A stretch of DNA of 64,000 bases from Streptomyces polyasparticus (GCF_014493765.1 NZ_JACTVJ010000002.1:1-64000); one strand, 5' to 3'; counted from the first letter of the stretch, positions 1 through 8,737 are shown. A program made the numbers and translations. The notes: generated by a model not told the origin, from the letters alone.

Positions 1-126
1 GGGGGGCGGGGGGGCGGGGCGGGGGGGGGGGGGCGGGGGGGGGGGGGGGGGGGCCGGCGCCGGGGGGGGGGGCGGGGCCCCCCCCCCCCCCCCCGGGGGG
101 GGCGGGGGGGGCCCCCCCCCCCCCCC
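1..126. other. Homopolymeric G/C contig-end artefact
   Basis: These bases contain only G and C, mostly in runs of 8 to 20 identical residues, and the first A appears at 127. Real streptomycete DNA, even at 75% GC, does not look like this, so I read it as a low-quality contig end rather than biology. It lies exactly where the membrane partner of the adjacent ABC ATPase gene would be expected, so the missing permease is probably a sequencing gap, not a gene loss. Confidence 0.85.
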
Positions 127-141
127 ACCCCCGTAGCGGAG

Positions 142-924
142 CTACACGGCGACCGGGATCGTGCCGACCGGGGCCGGTCCCCGCCCCGTGATCGCCAGGA
201 ACGTGTCCTGCAGCGTGGCCGCCGCCGACCCCGCGTACCGCTCCTTGAGCGCGGCGGGTGTGCCCTCCGCGACGACCGTGCGGTGATCGACGATCACGAG
301 CCGGTCGGCCAGCGCGTCCGCCTCGTCCAGGTAGTGCGTGGTCAGGAAGACCGTGGCGCCGTGCCGGTCGCGCAGCGCACGCACCAGCTCCCACAGATCG
401 GCGCGACCGCCGGGGTCGAGCCCGGTCGTGGGCTCGTCGAGGAAGAGCACCGCGGGCCGGTGCGTGAGCGCCATCGCGATGTCGAGGCGCCGGCGCTGGC
501 CGCCGGAGAGCGCCGCGCATTTGCGGTCGAGCAGCTCGGTGAGTCCGAGCTCGCCCGCCAACTCCTCGGCGCGCGCGGCCGCTTGGGGCTTGGCCAGGCG
601 GTAGAGCCGCCCCTGGGTGACCAGCTCCTCGCGTACGGAGACGTTCGGGTCCACGCCGCCGGACTGGGCCACGTACCCGCACTTCTCGCGCACGCCCGCC
701 GGATCCCGTACGAGATCGCAGCCCGCGACCGTGGCCGCGCCGCCGGTCGGGGCGAGCAGCGTCGTGAGCATCCGCAGAGTGGTCGTCTTGCCCGCGCCGT
801 TCGGGCCGAGGAATCCCAGGATCTCGCCGGGCTGCACCGTCAGGTCGATCCCGCGGACCGCTTCCACCGGGCCCCGCTTGGTCTGGAAGGTCCGGGCCAG
901 ACCGGCCGTACTGATGATTGCCAT
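142..924 (-). CDS. DrrA-type ABC transporter ATP-binding protein
   Basis: This is the cytoplasmic ATPase of an ABC-2 type exporter of the daunorubicin-resistance (DrrA) class. It has a Walker A GPNGAGKT near residue 43, a signature LSGGQRRRLD, a Walker B VLFLDEPTTGLD and an H-loop TTHYLDEAD. At 260 aa it is somewhat shorter than classical DrrA (about 330 aa). I start it at the ATG at 924 because MAIISTAGLARTF is the usual N-terminus; the in-frame ATG 45 nt upstream would add unrelated sequence and run into the shared promoter. It is divergent from a TetR gene at 1007, which suggests local repression. The expected permease would lie beyond 142, in the unreadable contig end. The substrate is unknown. 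Confidence 0.9.
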   Translation of the reverse strand: MAIISTAGLARTFQTKRGPVEAVRGIDLTVQPGEILGFLGPNGAGKTTTLRMLTTLLAPTGGAATVAGCDLVRDPAGVREKCGYVAQSGGVDPNVSVREELVTQGRLYRLAKPQAAARAEELAGELGLTELLDRKCAALSGGQRRRLDIAMALTHRPAVLFLDEPTTGLDPGGRADLWELVRALRDRHGATVFLTTHYLDEADALADRLVIVDHRTVVAEGTPAALKERYAGSAAATLQDTFLAITGRGPAPVGTIPVAV

Positions 925-949
925 GCGGTACAGAAAAACAGGGTGACTT

Positions 950-974
950 AAATTTTGCAACCTCCCCAAAATTT
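950..974. promoter_or_regulatory. AT-rich inverted repeat, probable TetR operator
   Basis: AAATTTTG at 950-957 is perfectly complementary to CAAAATTT at 967-974 across a 9-nt spacer. This AT-rich palindrome stands out in very GC-rich surroundings and sits in the 82-bp divergent promoter region between the ABC ATPase and TetR genes. This is the usual place for a TetR site controlling both. The assignment is inferred from symmetry and position. Confidence 0.55.
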
Positions 975-1006
975 CAGAGAGCCCAGATACGGCCTACGAT
1001 GAGGCC

Positions 1007-1666
1007 ATGGCGAAGGCAGCACGGACGAAGCCCGAGGGGCTCAGGGAGCGCAAGAAGCGCGAGACCCGGCAGCGGATCTCCGACATCGCGACCGGCCTGT
1101 TCCTGGAGCGCGGCTTCGACGCCGTGCCCATCGCCGAGATCGCCGAGGCCGCGGACGTCTCGGTCAACACGGTCTACAACTACTTCCCGGCCAAGGAGGA
1201 CCTCTTCCTCGACCGCTCCAGCGACGTCGTCGACCGCCTCTCGCGCTACGTACGGGGCCGCGCCGACGGCGAATCGGCGGCGCAGGCCGTGCTGCGCGAG
1301 TTCCGCGCCGAGGTCGAGGCCGTCTCGCCGCGCGTCGGGCTCTTCGAGGGGTACGCGTCCTTCATGGCCGTCATCGAGAACGCGCCGGCCCTGCGCTCAC
1401 GCCTGTGGCGCATCCAGCAGGAGGCCGTGGAGGACATCGAGCGCACCCTGCGCAAGGAGGCCGGGGCCGCCGAGGGCGACCCCCTGCCGATGCTCGTCGG
1501 CGGGCAGCTCGCCTGGGCCCAGGGCACCCTCATGGGCTTCATCGGGCGCGAGATGTGCGCGGGGCGCCCGGCCGCCGAGGTCTCCCGCGACGCCCTCCGG
1601 CTGCTCGACGAACTGGAGGAAATCCTGGGCGAAAAGGTCCTCAACTACGCGGTGCGCACCGCGTGA
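1007..1666 (+). CDS. TetR/AcrR family transcriptional regulator
   Basis: This 219-aa regulator has an N-terminal TetR helix-turn-helix (residues about 15-60) with the typical recognition stretch IAEAADVSVNTVYNYFPAKE. The C-terminal ligand-binding half is not recognisable beyond the family. It is transcribed divergently from the DrrA-like ATPase gene, with an AT-rich palindrome between them, so the likely job is repression of the exporter until a toxic ligand binds. The ATG at 1007 is only 2 nt past a GAGG, so spacing is short and the exact start is uncertain. Confidence 0.88.
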   Translation: MAKAARTKPEGLRERKKRETRQRISDIATGLFLERGFDAVPIAEIAEAADVSVNTVYNYFPAKEDLFLDRSSDVVDRLSRYVRGRADGESAAQAVLREFRAEVEAVSPRVGLFEGYASFMAVIENAPALRSRLWRIQQEAVEDIERTLRKEAGAAEGDPLPMLVGGQLAWAQGTLMGFIGREMCAGRPAAEVSRDALRLLDELEEILGEKVLNYAVRTA

Positions 1667-1790
1667 TGGGCCGCCCCGGTGTGATGTGCGTCGTATCGGG
1701 CGTGACGCGCATCTCGTAGGCCCCCATCGCGGTCTCACGGCCGCTAGTGTCCGGCGGGTAGCTCAGTAAACGGTTCGTAAGGACAGCGTG

Positions 1791-1812
1791 GTACGCACAG
1801 CGTGGTGCGTAC
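1791..1812. promoter_or_regulatory. Inverted repeat upstream of 3-hydroxybutyryl-CoA dehydrogenase
   Basis: GTACGCAC (1791-1798) and GTGCGTAC (1805-1812) form a perfect 8-bp inverted repeat with a 6-nt spacer, 21 nt before the dehydrogenase GTG start. It overlaps two near-direct copies of AGCGTGGT. It could be an operator or a leader hairpin; nothing in the sequence decides which. Confidence 0.35.
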
Positions 1813-1833
1813 GGCGGGACAGGAGATCGCGCA

Positions 1834-2682
1834 GTGGCCAGGAAGCTCGCCGTCATCGGAGCCGGACTCATGGGGTCCGGAATCGCCCAGGTCTCCGCCC
1901 AGGCCGGCTGGGACGTGGTCCTGCGCGACATCACCGATGAAGCCCTGACCCGCGGGACCGACGGCATCAAGAAGTCGTACGAGAAGTTCGTGAGCAAGGG
2001 CAAGCTGGACGCGGCCGACGCCGAGGCGGCGCTCGGGCGCATCACCACGACCACCGATCTGGACGCGTGCGGCGACGTCGACATCGTCGTCGAGGCCGTG
2101 TTCGAGAAGCTCGAGGTCAAGCACGAGATCTTCCGCGCGCTCGACAAGATCGCGCGCGAGGACACGGTGCTCGCCTCCAACACCTCGGCGATCCCGATCA
2201 CGAAGATCGCGGCGGTCACCGAGCGTCCCGAGCGGGTCGTGGGCGCGCACTTCTTCTCGCCCGTGCCGATGATGCAGCTCTGCGAGCTGGTGCGCGGCTA
2301 CAAGACCAGTGACGAAACCCTCGCCCTTACGCGGGAGTTCGCCGAGTCGGTCGGCAAGACCTGCATCGTCGTGAACCGCGACGTCGCCGGTTTTGTCACC
2401 ACCCGGCTGATCTCGGCGCTCGTCGTCGAGGCCGCCAAGCTGTACGAGTCGGGCGTCGCGAGCGCCGAAGACATCGATATCGCCTGCAAGTTGGGCTTCG
2501 GCCACGCGATGGGCCCGCTGGCCACGGCGGACCTCACGGGCGTCGACATCCTGCTGCACGCGACCAGCAACATCTACACCGAGTCCCAGGACGAGAAGTT
2601 CGCGCCGCCGGAGCTGATGCGCCGGATGGTCGACGCCGGGGACATCGGCCGCAAGAGCGGTCAGGGCTTCTACAAGCACTGA
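1834..2682 (+). CDS. 3-hydroxybutyryl-CoA dehydrogenase
   Basis: The product (282 aa) belongs to the NAD(P)-dependent 3-hydroxyacyl-CoA dehydrogenase family, single-domain FadB2/Hbd type, which interconverts acetoacetyl-CoA and 3-hydroxybutyryl-CoA. The Rossmann motif VIGAGLMGSGIA is at residues 7-18. The C-terminal domain carries the family signature around GFVTTRL and ends with GRKSGQGFY. The length matches stand-alone Hbd proteins (about 280-290 aa). The GTG at 1834 has an AGGAG at 1821-1825. It fits with the thiolase at 19.3 kb as part of acetyl-CoA/C4-CoA metabolism. A hairpin follows directly, suggesting a monocistronic unit. Confidence 0.93.
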   Translation: MARKLAVIGAGLMGSGIAQVSAQAGWDVVLRDITDEALTRGTDGIKKSYEKFVSKGKLDAADAEAALGRITTTTDLDACGDVDIVVEAVFEKLEVKHEIFRALDKIAREDTVLASNTSAIPITKIAAVTERPERVVGAHFFSPVPMMQLCELVRGYKTSDETLALTREFAESVGKTCIVVNRDVAGFVTTRLISALVVEAAKLYESGVASAEDIDIACKLGFGHAMGPLATADLTGVDILLHATSNIYTESQDEKFAPPELMRRMVDAGDIGRKSGQGFYKH

Positions 2683-2691
2683 GCGTGAACT

Positions 2692-2738
2692 GACACCGGC
2701 CGGCGCGGAGATCCCCTGCCGGATTCCGCGCCGGTGTC
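2692..2738. terminator. Hairpin terminator after the dehydrogenase gene
   Basis: CCGGCGCGGA (2700-2709) pairs with TCCGCGCCGG (2725-2734). Flanking GACACC/GGTGTC complements extend the stem. It starts 10 nt past the dehydrogenase stop. There is no T-run, as is usual for actinobacterial terminators. Confidence 0.55.
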
Positions 2739-2863
2739 CCTCGCGCGAGTGAATTGGGTATCGGTTCGCTTACGGACGGCAACTTCTGCGTCCGTCAGCC
2801 AGTCAGTTGGGTTGAGAGTCCATTCGCGATCGGACCGTCGAGGACCAACTCCGGGGAGTGCAT

Positions 2864-3178
2864 ATGTACATCAGGGGCGACCATGCCGAGCTGGCCGTCG
2901 GGGGCAGCCTCGACGTCCGCAGCGCGGCGGACGCCCGGACCGTGCTGCACTCCGCCCTGGACGAAGGGGCGGGCGATCTCGTGCTCGACCTCGGGAGCCT
3001 CGACGCGCTCGACGCCACCGGACTCGGCGTGATCATGGGAGCGCACCGGCAGGCGGGCCGCTGCGGCCGGCGCCTTGTCCTGCGCAATGTGCCGCCGCAG
3101 ATGCAGCGCCTCCTGGTGGCCACGCGGCTGCACCGGATCCTGGCCATCGAGGGCGGCATCGGGGCGCACCCGCTGTAG
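2864..3178 (+). CDS. STAS-domain anti-sigma factor antagonist
   Basis: A 104-aa single STAS domain of the SpoIIAA/BldG class. The proteins act in the cytoplasm by binding anti-sigma kinases when unphosphorylated. The phosphorylatable region is visible as DLGSLDALDATGLGVIMGA, but the residue at the usual serine position is Thr (DATGLG), which is common in streptomycete paralogues. I chose the ATG at 2864 because GGGGAG at 2853-2858 gives correct spacing; the GTG at 2858 overlaps that site. No partner anti-sigma kinase is adjacent. Confidence 0.88.
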   Translation: MYIRGDHAELAVGGSLDVRSAADARTVLHSALDEGAGDLVLDLGSLDALDATGLGVIMGAHRQAGRCGRRLVLRNVPPQMQRLLVATRLHRILAIEGGIGAHPL

Positions 3179-3411
3179 AGGGGTGCACCGCTGCGGCGGG
3201 GCACGGGGCCCGCCCGCGGGGCGGTACGCACGCAATCCTCACGAGACTGTGACGTCCCGGACGGCGCGGCACCCCGGCTGTTCGGAGATACTGAGCGAAG
3301 GTCTAAGGTTCGGTCGCTCACTCAACAAGAGAGCACCGGACCAGAAGCGACAGTGTGGTGTGCGAAAGGCCGGGGAAGCCAAGGCACATCCGCTTTTGGG
3401 GGGCTTTGACC

Positions 3412-5931
3412 ATGGACCCGACGAACCGGGGACCGCAAGACTTCGGTCACGACGAGGACCGTTCCGACGCCGGTGGCGGTGCGCCGCAGCGCCCGCCCCG
3501 TGACGCGATCACGCCCGACTTCGGCAGCCCTGTGCCCGCGCGCACGGTGCAGCTGGTCTCGGGGGACTTTCTGCTCACGGTGAATCCCGTGGACGGCAGC
3601 GAGATCGAACCCTGCCCGCCGCTCGAACTTCCGCCGCGGCCGGTCAAGTTCACCCTCGCCGAGCGCACCGAGCTGGCCCGCGCGGCCAAGCCGCCGGTGC
3701 CGCCGGGGCCCGAACAGCCGCGCCGCGTCCTGCTCGAGCGCCAGGACGAGCGCGAGCGCCTCGTACGGCTGCTCGCCCGCGGCCGCTCCGTACGGCTCAC
3801 CGGTCCGTCCGGATCCGGCCGTACCGCGCTTCTCGACACCGTTGCCGAGGACTGCCTGGACCTCGCGCCCGACGGCGTCGTACGTCTCAACGGTCACAAG
3901 CGCGGCTCCGCCGAACTGCTCCACGACCTGTTCACGGCCGTCTACAAGTCACCGCTGCACCGGCCCGACCGCGACAAGGTCCTCGACCTCGTACGGGACA
4001 TCGGCGCCGTGGTCGTCGTGGACGACCTGGAGTTCGGCGGCAGCGCGCTCGACGAGTTCCTCGAGGCCACGCCCGAGTGCGCCTTCCTGCTCGCCGCGAC
4101 ACCCGAGGTGGCGGCGCCGTCCGCGGACTCGCACGTCGAGGAGGTCTTCCTCGGCGGACTCAGCCGCAGCGCGGGCCTCGAGCTCCTGGAGCGCGCGGTG
4201 GGCCGCGCCCTCACCGACGACGAGGCCGGCTGGGCCGGTGACCTCTGGTTCGAGTCCGAAGGCCTGCCGCTGCGCTTCGTGCAGGCCGGTGCCCTGCTCC
4301 GGCAGCGCGACCAGCTGCGCGCCGACCCGGCGGCCTTCGACGAGTACGGCTACTACGCCGACGCTCCCGTCGACGCGCCCTTCGACGCCGAGGACGGCCA
4401 CGACGTACCGCTGCCGACGCTCGCCGAGGGCGCCGCACCCGCCGAGCTGCTCGCCTCGCGGCTCAGCGAATCGGCCCGCACCACACTGAAGTTCGCGGTC
4501 GCGCTCGGCGGCGAGGTGCCGCACCAGGCCCATCTGCCCGCCCTCGTCGGCGACACCCACGCGGACGCCGCGCTCGGCGAGCTCGCCGCCGTCGCGCTCG
4601 TCACGCCCGTCGGCGCGCGCTGGCGGCTCGCGGCGGGAGTCCAGGCCCAGCTGACCGCGGCCGGTTACGCGGCGACCGCACAGGAGCGCGCGGAGCTCGC
4701 GCACACCGCCGCGCAGCACTACTCCTGGTGGGCAGGGCACCCCTCGGTGACGCCCGAGCGGGCCGTGTCCGAGGCAGAGGCCGCGCTCGCGGCGCTCACG
4801 ATCCTGCTCGCCTCGGCCGAGCCCGGCCATGCCGGTGCGGCCGTCCTGCTTGCGCGTACCGCCGCCCCCGCCTATGCCGCGGGGCTCGACTGGAGCACGT
4901 GGGAGCGGGCGTTGCGGGCCGGCCAGGAGGCGGCGCGGCTGGCCGGAGAGGTGGCCGAAGAGGCCTACTTCCACCACGAGTTGGGGATACTCGCGCTGCT
5001 CGGCGGCCGGCTCGACCGGGCCCGCGCCGAGCTGGAGGCCTCCATAGGCCTGCGCGGCGCGCTCGCCGACAAACGCGGCACGGTCGCGGGCCGCAGAGCG
5101 CTCGCGCTGGTCGCGGACCGTTCCGGGGGAGTGCTGCACGGCGGCCGCGCCCCGGCGGGCGAGGAAGTCCCGGACGCCCGGTACGACGAGTCCGCGTCCC
5201 CGCCCGGCGGCGTACCGGCGGCGTACGCGCTGCCCGGACCCGACCCCGAGCCGCCGACCCTGATCACCCGCCAGCCCGCACCCGACCCGGGCGCTCGGCG
5301 CCCGCGGACCGGTGGCGCGGGACGCGCGGTGATCAGCGGCACCCGGCGCAATCTCGTCGCGGCGGGCGCGGGCGCGCTGCTCGCGGCCGTGCTCGGCACC
5401 GTGGTGACGCTCGGCGCGACCTCGGACGACGACCCGTCGAACCGGGTGCGCCCGGGCCAGACCGCGAGCGAGCAGGACAACGGCGACGGACTGCCCGCCG
5501 ACCAGCCCGACAAGGACGGCGACGGCGAACCGGACGCCGACTCCACGCAGCGGCCCACCGACCCGGGTGAGGACGGAGTCATCGGCACGTCGGACGACCC
5601 GACGCCGCCGGAGACGAGCGACGAGCCCTCGGACTCGCCGAGCGGCAGCGACGGGCCCACCAAGAAGCCGACGGACAAGCCGACCACGAAGCCGCCGAGC
5701 TCCTCGAAGCCGCCGTCCTCGTCCAACCCGCCGGAGACTTCGGAGCCCCCGGAGACCTCCGAGCCGCCGACCACGCCTCCGCCGACCACGGACGACCCGC
5801 CGCCCACCACTCCGGACACCTCGGACACCGCCAGCACCCCGGTGACCAACAGCCCGTCCAGGAGCGAGTCGGCCAGCACCTCGGCGGACACCAGCCCCAC
5901 GGGCAGCACGAGCGCGTCCGCCATCATCTAG
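3412..5931 (+). CDS. Membrane-anchored STAND-like ATP-binding protein with Pro/Thr/Ser-rich tail
   Basis: An 839-aa protein. After a charged N-terminus comes an AAA/STAND-like NTPase region with P-loop GPSGSGRT (residues about 131-138), in which Arg replaces the usual Walker A Lys, and a Walker B-like VVVVDDLEF near 205. Helical Ala/Leu/Glu-rich sequence resembling TPR or winged-helix segments follows to about residue 600. One transmembrane segment (about 647-670, AAGAGALLAAVLGTVVTLGA) leads into about 170 residues rich in Pro, Thr and Ser. That tail contains a DKDGDGEPDAD stretch resembling Ca-binding loops. Topology predicts a cytosolic NTPase with an extracellular stalk. I use the ATG at 3412; an upstream in-frame GTG at 3355 would add 19 unlikely residues. 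The function is unknown. Convergent with nucS across a strong hairpin. Confidence 0.8.
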   Translation: MDPTNRGPQDFGHDEDRSDAGGGAPQRPPRDAITPDFGSPVPARTVQLVSGDFLLTVNPVDGSEIEPCPPLELPPRPVKFTLAERTELARAAKPPVPPGPEQPRRVLLERQDERERLVRLLARGRSVRLTGPSGSGRTALLDTVAEDCLDLAPDGVVRLNGHKRGSAELLHDLFTAVYKSPLHRPDRDKVLDLVRDIGAVVVVDDLEFGGSALDEFLEATPECAFLLAATPEVAAPSADSHVEEVFLGGLSRSAGLELLERAVGRALTDDEAGWAGDLWFESEGLPLRFVQAGALLRQRDQLRADPAAFDEYGYYADAPVDAPFDAEDGHDVPLPTLAEGAAPAELLASRLSESARTTLKFAVALGGEVPHQAHLPALVGDTHADAALGELAAVALVTPVGARWRLAAGVQAQLTAAGYAATAQERAELAHTAAQHYSWWAGHPSVTPERAVSEAEAALAALTILLASAEPGHAGAAVLLARTAAPAYAAGLDWSTWERALRAGQEAARLAGEVAEEAYFHHELGILALLGGRLDRARAELEASIGLRGALADKRGTVAGRRALALVADRSGGVLHGGRAPAGEEVPDARYDESASPPGGVPAAYALPGPDPEPPTLITRQPAPDPGARRPRTGGAGRAVISGTRRNLVAAGAGALLAAVLGTVVTLGATSDDDPSNRVRPGQTASEQDNGDGLPADQPDKDGDGEPDADSTQRPTDPGEDGVIGTSDDPTPPETSDEPSDSPSGSDGPTKKPTDKPTTKPPSSSKPPSSSNPPETSEPPETSEPPTTPPPTTDDPPPTTPDTSDTASTPVTNSPSRSESASTSADTSPTGSTSASAII

Positions 5932-5971
5932 GGCCCGGCTCGCAGCATCGACCCAGGACGCCCGTAACGAC

Positions 5972-6019
5972 AAGAACGCCGCGTCTCCCGGACAACCCTC
6001 CGGGAGACGCGGCGTTCTT
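5972..6019. terminator. Bidirectional terminator, perfect 20-bp stem
   Basis: The arms 5972-5991 and 6000-6019 are perfectly complementary over 20 bp with an 8-nt loop. It lies between the convergent NTPase and nucS genes, where it can end transcription from both sides. Confidence 0.85.
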
Positions 6020-6047
6020 CTACGTACGGGAAGAAGGGCGGCGGATG

Positions 6048-6707
6048 CTAGAACAGGCGCAGCTTGTCGTCCTCGATGCCGCGCAGCGCGTCGTAGTCGA
6101 GCACGGTGCAGCCGATGCTGCGGTCCGTGGCGAGCACGCGGGCCTGCGGCTTGATCTCCTGGGCCGCGAAGATGCCGCGCACCGGCGCCAAGTGCGGGTC
6201 GCGGTTGAGCAGTTCGAGATAGCGGGTGAGCTGCTCGACACCGTCGATCTCGCCGCGCCGCTTGATCTCGACCGCGACGGTCATGCCGTCCGCGTCCCGG
6301 CACAGGATGTCCACCGGGCCGATGGCCGTGGGGTACTCGCGGCGGATCAGGGTGTAGCCCTCGCCGAGGGTCTCGATCCGGTCGGCGAGCAGCTCCTGCA
6401 GATGGGCCTCGACGCCGTCCTTGATCAGACCCGGGTCGACCCCGAGCTCGTGGGAGGAGTCGTGCAGGATCTCCTCCATCGTGATGATCAGTTTCTCGCC
6501 TGCTTTGTTGATGACCGTCCAGACGCCCTCGTCCTCCTTGAGGGTGCAGGGCGGGGACATCCAATTCAGCGGCTTGTAGGCGCGGTCGTCCGCGTGGATG
6601 GAGACGCTGCCGTCCGCCTTCACGAGGATGAGGCGGGGGGCCGACGGGAGGTGGGCGGTGAGCCGGCCCGCGTAGTCCACGGAGCAGCGGGCGATGACGA
6701 GACGCAT
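6048..6707 (-). CDS. nucS: Endonuclease NucS (EndoMS), mismatch-specific
   Basis: NucS/EndoMS cuts both strands at mismatches and provides non-canonical mismatch repair in actinobacteria, which lack MutS/MutL. This 219-aa protein has the N-terminal DNA-binding half and a RecB-like nuclease core with GPVDILCRD and VAVEIKRRG, which supply the Asp and Glu-x-Lys metal-binding residues. The last residues, DDKLRLF, fit the sliding-clamp-binding C-terminal motif known for this family. The start [12 protein letters not shown] at 6707 is the conserved one; a longer reading from 6776 would be non-conserved. Length agrees with known NucS proteins (about 220 aa). Confidence 0.95.
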   Translation of the reverse strand: MRLVIARCSVDYAGRLTAHLPSAPRLILVKADGSVSIHADDRAYKPLNWMSPPCTLKEDEGVWTVINKAGEKLIITMEEILHDSSHELGVDPGLIKDGVEAHLQELLADRIETLGEGYTLIRREYPTAIGPVDILCRDADGMTVAVEIKRRGEIDGVEQLTRYLELLNRDPHLAPVRGIFAAQEIKPQARVLATDRSIGCTVLDYDALRGIEDDKLRLF

Positions 6708-6973
6708 GGTCGGCAACGCTACTCGACGCGGCACCGTTCGCGCGATTCGCCCCGTGGACCGGGATACGGCCCGCATGCCCGGCCGGGGAAATTCCCGGCT
6801 TGCCCCTGTTCAACCTTGGTTGGTTTGTGGCCGGTTGTGGCCGCCTTCTCCTGGTGCGCGCACGATGCGTTGCCTACCGTGGAAGCAGGAGGTCGCGAAG
6901 CGTGCACGCTGCGTAGGCGGTTTCCGGCCCAATCCGTCAACCCCCGCTCCCCGGGGGTGCGAGAGGAGAACCC

Positions 6974-7366
6974 ATGTCGCTCGACGTCTCACCGGCTCTG
7001 TTGGCACAGGCCGAGCGAGGCGAGGTCGATGAAGCGGAATTCGTCGACTGCGTCCGGACATCCCTGCCGTACGCATGGGAAATGATCAGCTCGTTGGTGG
7101 CACAGCTGGAGGTCGACGGAGGAGAGTTCGCCGACAACCAGACCCCGCCGGCCACCGAGCAGGAGCGCGGACAACTGCTGCGCGCGCTCGCAAGTGATGC
7201 GATACGTGGTGCTCTGCAGCGCCACTTCGGGGTGCGTCTGGCATTCCAGAACTGCCATCGTGTCGCTGTGTTCCCCGTCGGCCCCGAAGCCGACGACAGG
7301 CTGGCCCGCTTCACCTCGATCCGCGGCCAGTTGCTGAACCAGTCACCTGAACTGCGGGACTGCTGA
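6974..7366 (+). CDS. SCO5389-family conserved small protein
   Basis: A 130-aa soluble, acidic protein with no catalytic motif or membrane segment that I recognise. It looks like the streptomycete family named after SCO5389, whose genes sit next to nucS as here. Conserved-looking blocks are YAWEMISSLVAQLEVDGGEF and RGALQRHFGVRLAFQNC. The ATG has a clear AGAGGAGAA leader. No function is known to me; the position beside nucS is suggestive, but the genes are divergent and do not share an operon. Confidence 0.75.
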   Translation: MSLDVSPALLAQAERGEVDEAEFVDCVRTSLPYAWEMISSLVAQLEVDGGEFADNQTPPATEQERGQLLRALASDAIRGALQRHFGVRLAFQNCHRVAVFPVGPEADDRLARFTSIRGQLLNQSPELRDC

Positions 7367-7431
7367 GGCCTGTTGCTGCCGCTCCGTACGCGGGAGGTGT
7401 ATCCGGGGCGGCAGCCCTCGCCGATCCATGG

Positions 7432-8460
7432 TCAGCTCAGCCGGGGTAGGACCTCCGCCCCGAGCCGCCGCAGATTCTCCTCGGTCGAGTCCAGAGCTCC
7501 CGAGCCCTCCGTGAGCAGCGCGAAGCGCGTGATCCCGGTGCGCTCCGCCGTCGCCGCAAGACGGTCCGCGCACAGCTTCGGTGTGCCCACCGGGTGGATC
7601 GACGTCAGCAGCTCGGTGTACGCGAACGGGTCGCGCATCTTGCGCTCGCGGCCGTCCACGGTGACATGCGCGTCGAGGCCCTGCTTCAGCCAGCCAGGCA
7701 TCGCCTTGAGCAGCATCTCGGCCGCCTCCACGGTCCGGTCCGCGACTTGAGCGACGCCCGCCGCCACATGCGGGGCCGCGGCCACCTCGTCCGGGGGCCG
7801 GCCCGCCGCGAGCGCGTACGAACGGTAGAGCGCGACCATCTCGGCCTTCTCCTCGTCCCCGATGTGCATGCCGAGCAGCATCGCCAGCCCGCGCTCCGCG
7901 GCGAGGCGCACACTCGACGGCGAGGTGCAGGCGAGGATCAGCTCCGGCCCCGCGGGACCGCTCAGCGCCTCGTCGGGCCGCGGCACGACGGGCACTTCAC
8001 GGAACGAGTGGCGCTCTCCCGACGCCCCGACGGCCGGTTCGGTCAGCCAGCGGTGCAGCACGTCGAGCGACTCGGGAAAGTCCTTCTCGTACGCTTCGAC
8101 GCCCGCTCCGAAGACCTCCAGGTCCACCCAGGGGCCGCCGCGTCCCACGCCGAGCGTGAAGCGGCCGCCGCTGGTCAGATGGAGCAGCGCGGCCTGCTCG
8201 CCGAGCGCGACGGGGTGCTGGGTGGGCAGCACGCTGACCGCCGTGCCCACCCGGATCCGCCGGGTGCGCCCGAGCAGCAGCGCCGCCAGGGTCGTGGCCG
8301 ACGGGCAGACCCCGTACGGCACGAAGTGGTGCTCGGCCAGCCAGACCGAGTCGAGCCCGGCCTCCTCGGCCACCTCGGCACTGCGCACCGCACGGTGCAG
8401 GGCCTCCCCCTGGCCCTGGCCCGGGAACTGGGCCGCAAGAACAAAGCTTCCGACACGCAT
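7432..8460 (-). CDS. LLM-class flavin-dependent oxidoreductase
   Basis: A 342-aa member of the bacterial luciferase-like monooxygenase superfamily (TIM barrel, FMN or F420 cofactor). It begins MRVGSFVLAAQFPGQGQGEA and contains the typical VWLAEHHF, GTAVSVLPTQHPV and GRFTLGVGRGGPW blocks. The length is normal for the family. An AGGAGG precedes the ATG by 9 nt. The substrate cannot be told from sequence. Convergent with the SCO5389-like gene and monocistronic. Confidence 0.88.
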   Translation of the reverse strand: MRVGSFVLAAQFPGQGQGEALHRAVRSAEVAEEAGLDSVWLAEHHFVPYGVCPSATTLAALLLGRTRRIRVGTAVSVLPTQHPVALGEQAALLHLTSGGRFTLGVGRGGPWVDLEVFGAGVEAYEKDFPESLDVLHRWLTEPAVGASGERHSFREVPVVPRPDEALSGPAGPELILACTSPSSVRLAAERGLAMLLGMHIGDEEKAEMVALYRSYALAAGRPPDEVAAAPHVAAGVAQVADRTVEAAEMLLKAMPGWLKQGLDAHVTVDGRERKMRDPFAYTELLTSIHPVGTPKLCADRLAATAERTGITRFALLTEGSGALDSTEENLRRLGAEVLPRLS

Positions 8461-8737
8461 CGCCTACTGCCTCCTTGGCGCCGACGCGGTACTCCCCCTA
8501 CTGGCAACAACGCCTGACACGTGCCAAAGGCACGGCTTGGCATAAAGGTTGGCCCATTTTCTTATGAGCGACAGGGGTGCTGATGAGAATGTGCTGAGTT
8601 GTGCACTTGTCCGGGCCCTTGTGACCGCCCGTGTCCGGTGCCTCGTATACGGGCAGGTACCCCCTCGTGTCCCGCGTAGGCTTGGCGACGGTCCGTATCC
8701 ACGCAGTCCCTGTGACGTCAGCCGGTGAGGTGTTCCC

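Noticed and set aside
1751-1790. tRNA-like GCGGGTAGCTCAGT sequence
   Set aside because: It resembles a 5' acceptor/D-arm only. No anticodon stem, T-arm or matching 3' acceptor follows within tRNA distance.
3949-6813. A 954-codon minus-strand frame across the NTPase and nucS
   Set aside because: It runs through a perfect bidirectional terminator and is antisense to a convincing coding gene; it arises from GC bias in third positions.
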